NCBI RefSeq assembly: GCF_007995155.1
Contig: NZ_CP042593.1
Location: forward strand, 2,522,001-2,586,000
Direction: 5' to 3'
Source of the DNA: Cytobacillus dafuensis
Lineage (GTDB): Bacteria; Bacillota; Bacilli; Bacillales; Cytobacillaceae
DNA length: 64,000 nt
Within the stretch, counting starts at the first letter, position 1, and each line of letters starts with the position of its first letter. Made by a program: the position numbers and the translations under genes. Positions 63,986 through 64,000 of this stretch are shown piece after piece. The notes under the pieces are model-generated. The model was not told the DNA's origin, ran no database searches, and saw nothing but the letters and a program-made list of their open reading frames with translations.

Positions 63986-64000
63986 ATGTATTGGTGTAAA
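63986..64000 (+). CDS. Start of a gene cut by the window end
   Basis: AGAGAGG lies 8 bases before ATG 63986, which begins MYWCK. Only five codons are visible, so the product cannot be named. Confidence 0.5.

Noticed and set aside
1..64000. Antiphage defence island or prophage
   Set aside because: No integrase, phage structural gene, restriction enzyme, nuclease-helicase set or other known defence module was recognised, although mobile elements and decayed genes are common in 2-25 kb.

Overview
The window reads as chromosomal DNA of a low-GC Gram-positive bacterium of the Bacillaceae. The evidence is the strong AGGAGG-type ribosome binding sites, a CIRCE operator, a guanidine-I riboswitch, and homologues of Bacillus genes such as nrnB, yerC, pdxST, ykkCD and htpG. 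No rRNA, tRNA, CRISPR array or phage module was seen. Most of the sequence is AT-rich. Two islands (about 10.08-11.40 kb and 12.19-13.19 kb) are strikingly GC-rich and look like imported DNA.

Layout. 0-2.2 kb: end of an AI-2E-type permease, then an ECF sigma factor / anti-sigma / membrane protein operon with its own ECF-type promoter. 2.2-2.9 kb: decayed gene pieces around a 220-bp palindromic element. 3-6.4 kb: a PrsW-type membrane protease and an ABC exporter preceded by a leader peptide and hairpin. 6.4-9.1 kb: a gene remnant, a DinB-like protein and an IS110-family element with a candidate bridge-RNA region. 9.1-24.6 kb: a patchwork accessory region with the GC-rich insertions, a two-component system, several related multi-span membrane proteins, and at least five broken genes (ABC ATPase, nucleotidyltransferase, MerR-like, PPOX-like, and a twice-frameshifted membrane protein). 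A DUF2089/SHOCT-like operon and a flavin monooxygenase are also here. 24.6-30.9 kb: two DHA2 multidrug exporters, one divergent from a LysR regulator, and GNAT acetyltransferases.

30.9-32.0 kb holds the most unusual gene: a helix-turn-helix domain fused to a degenerate F1-ATPase beta-subunit domain whose P-loop lysine is gone, with palindromes in its leader. 33.0-37.6 kb is a tyrosine/homogentisate degradation operon (hpd, an unknown conserved gene, fumarylacetoacetase, hmgA). It has no recognisable maleylacetoacetate isomerase, so the unknown gene is a candidate for that step. 38.4-45.6 kb is a minus-strand catabolic operon: a two-subunit UxaA/SuyAB-like lyase, a tripartite tricarboxylate (TctCBA) importer, an Ldh-family 2-hydroxyacid dehydrogenase and a FadR-type GntR regulator with a 30-bp perfect palindrome at its promoter. 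This set resembles sulfolactate utilisation.

45.8-64 kb is mostly core: htpG under a perfect CIRCE, a sirtuin, CorA, an IS3-family element inserted between the arms of a terminator hairpin, nrnB, a chemoreceptor, a paired SMR exporter (ykkCD/gdnCD) under a guanidine-I riboswitch, pdxST with divergent pdxR, and a glutamate/dicarboxylate symporter.

All calls come from reading the sequence and remembered family motifs; no database search was run.
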